Shown in pieces: positions 62,193 through 64,000 of a stretch of DNA of 64,000 nt (the first letter of the stretch is position 1; every line of letters begins with the position of its first letter). The DNA is from Lyophyllum atratum (Eukaryota > Basidiomycota > Agaricomycetes > Agaricales > Lyophyllaceae). The stretch covers positions 248,001-312,000 of the forward strand of contig JACGCN010000001.1 of assembly GCA_014905825.1 (NCBI GenBank), given 5' to 3'. The notes under the pieces are model-generated. The model was not told the origin of the DNA and did no database searches. It saw only the letters and a program-made list of their open reading frames with translations. The translations under genes and the position numbers were made by a program.

Positions 62193-63643
62193 TCATTTGG
62201 ATGACGAGGAGATAGAGGAGAAATATGGTATAGTGAAGGCAGTCACGAGGACCAGGCAGGCTATAATGATAACTGGGGTATATGACGTATCTGAATGTTT
62301 TTGGGATGTGGTCCGTTTGCCAGGCCGTGGTTTAGGGGAAGGTGTGTATATACGTTCATATTCGATGAGCTGAACGTACCCAATGGATTTGAATCCGTGA
62401 ATACTGCAGTAGTGCAGGGTGGTTAGAGTTTTGAAAGGGTATGAAACCGAAAGGGGTACTGACTAGTAACCTTCGAGATTCCGTTTGATCTCGTCTTCCA
62501 TGCCAGTAGGGACGTCCGAAAGGGAAAACTTCACGCGAGTGGAGTCCGATGATTGGTCAAGTGTAGTGGTGAGGGTCCCAGTGTGTCCTAAAACCAAGCG
62601 CCAATTAATTGCATCCGCGATTCAAAATGCTCAGGTATTGTGTACCTTCAGGCCATGTGGGGCTCTGCAAAGCCCATGTTTGGACGATCTCACGAGGGGG
62701 TGTCAGAGACACATATTTACCCTTGACACCACCGCCGAAGAGAGAATATTCGCCTCCTGGCTGAGGCACCGACTATCCGAGATCGTGGAGATCAGCTCCA
62801 AGTTTCGTAGTGAGTCCGCGAACGCCTACCTTAGCAGGAGCACGGGTCCAGATAGGGATCCTCTTTTCGTCAGTAAGCAGGCTAAACAGGTCGTCCGCAG
62901 AAGCCTGGAAGTTAGCTTCGACTGTGATGACTGTGGTGTTGAACGCTTTGGTGTCAGGTTTCTTTGGTGGGACTGGCGCAAATGTTGAGGTAGAGGCGGC
63001 TCCGGGGACGGGGGAGCTGACAGATGCAGGTGACGGGGTACCGGCGCGGCTGGGGTCTTTGCTAATGGTGAGATCTCTGCCATGTATCTCGATGAGCGCG
63101 ACCGGGAATTCTGCGAACTTCGCCTCCAGAGCGGTGGGGAGGCGAGACCTTGCGACGCCAAACAGCGATTCAACTTCGGGTGTCCGATCCGTGCTGAGAG
63201 TCCAGTTATACTATGAGAAGAAGTTCAACATTTGGTCGATGACGAGAACGGAAGTATCACTCACAAGGTAGTCGGACAGACCATCGAGGGTAATTTCGTG
63301 TGATACCTCTGGAATCGTAAGTGTTCCCTTGACTTCTGTTCCGTCGCTCGCTGTGCCTTCCCAGTTGAGGACAATCTTGCAATCGTAGATGGTGATCAAC
63401 CTATACACGTAGGTCGCCTCAGAACTAAGCCAACCGCGTTGCATGCCCCACGTACTTCGACTTCCGTTGTCCGAGCTCCATATCTCCCTCCACCTCCGTG
63501 ACTTGCGAGATTGTAACGACCTCGCCTTCCTTGTCACCCTTGACGGTGATCGTAGGGAGCTCGCGTTCGAACCATTCAGTACCCCAACGCGTGACGTTCT
63601 TGTTCTTCCAGTGCCAGTTTGCAGTAGACGGGGGAAGAGCCAT
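62193..63643 (-). CDS. AHA1: Aha1-type activator of Hsp90 ATPase
   Basis: Co-chaperone that stimulates Hsp90's ATPase. Exons (complement 63456-63643, 63265-63400, 62830-63210, 62646-62760, 62464-62587, 62193-62403) join in phase. The N-terminal Aha1_N domain shows NWHWKNKNVTRWGTEWF, ITVKGDKEGEVVT, YDCKIVLNWEG and LDGLSDY; the C-terminal AHSA1 domain shows TVEANFQASADDLFSLLTD, RIPIWTRAPAK, EYSLFGGGVKGKYV, IVQTWALQSPTWPEGH and VPTGMEDEIKRNLEGYY. A Pro/Ser-rich linker joins them. The last exon begins IHGFKSIGY, the family's usual end, but then stays open for about 60 codons with a hydrophobic tail. If that tail is real the protein has 384 residues, about 40 more than usual; an unseen intron or early end is possible. 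Confidence 0.88.
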
Positions 63644-64000
63644 GCTGAACAGAGTCTATGAAATGTCGTAAGGAATCTAAAGAGATGGATGGGTGATGTG
63701 TCCTGGATGTGTCCGAGCCAACCGGCCAGAAAAGTTCTGACGAGGTTTGTTTATTTGCTCCTTGCTCTCTTCCACAACCTTCCAGGTTTTTCTTCAGGCT
63801 TATTCCCTGTTATGGCTACATTCTTCTCCTGCTGGATGCTACGGGGATCCTTGGGAATCGATATTGACTGTGGCTTGAATTCGTTGACACTCTAACCTCA
63901 ATAATTCCAACTTGAGCGATGTGGCACTGAACCGAATTATACGAGCTCCCGCGAAGCCCAAATACAACGACTAGCTGTATCGAGACAGTCATTCCTTCCT
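63644..64000. other. Promoter side of Aha1, window end
   Basis: 357 bases upstream of the Aha1 start. No gene is recognised; the short + frame 63689-63895 has no support. Confidence 0.4.

Overview
The window looks like nuclear DNA of a filamentous basidiomycete (Agaricomycetes). Nearly every gene is broken by many 45-70 base introns with GT(A/G)NGT donors, CTRAY-like branch sites and YAG acceptors. The proteins are fungal: a dynactin p27 subunit, Pam17, Skp1, a Kre9/Knh1-like secreted protein, an aryl-alcohol-oxidase-type GMC flavoenzyme and an F-box-like protein. I saw no bacterial operons, CRISPR arrays, rRNA or tRNA genes. Exon models were built by hand from reading frame, splice signals and family motifs, so exact ends are inferences.

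Layout. 1-4.8 kb: 5'-truncated ankyrin/AAA+ ClpB-like ATPase with long tandem repeats. 5.2-6.3 kb: membrane SH3 protein. 6.9-7.8 kb (-): Pam17, divergent from a 12.5-kb-ending SNF2 ATPase (+). 12.8-13.4 kb: small secreted Kre9/Knh1-like protein. 14.3-16.8 kb: GMC oxidoreductase. 17.7-19.4 kb (-): guanine deaminase. 19.4-24.8 kb: gene-poor, with two inverted-repeat pairs. 24.8-26.9 kb: two genes of unknown function. 28.4-31.3 kb (-): mRNA guanylyltransferase and Skp1; Skp1 is divergent from mitochondrial bL27 (31.5-32.1 kb, +). 32.3-33.2 kb: DUF3074/START-like protein. 33.6-35.9 kb (-): glutamine-synthetase-like enzyme with several micro-exons.

37.9-59.3 kb is the striking part. Three paralogous genes lie on the + strand. 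Two (37867-43702 and 49178-55088) encode about 1,550-residue fusions: two complete NRPS-type adenylation domains in tandem, no visible carrier domain, then a multi-pass membrane and FAD/NAD(P)-binding half like fungal TmpA/TmpL. The third (57558-59318) is the membrane flavoprotein half alone. An F-box-like gene and dynactin p27 sit between them. All four adenylation domains show the same predicted substrate pocket. The reductase halves of the first two genes share an identical intron although their adenylation halves have diverged, which points to gene conversion. The simplest reading is an amino-acid-activating, membrane-bound redox enzyme family that has expanded and is being homogenised in place.

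59.6-63.6 kb: a Tim17/22/23-like small membrane protein (+), a WD40 protein (-) and an Aha1-type Hsp90 co-chaperone (-) whose last exon may add a membrane-anchor tail.
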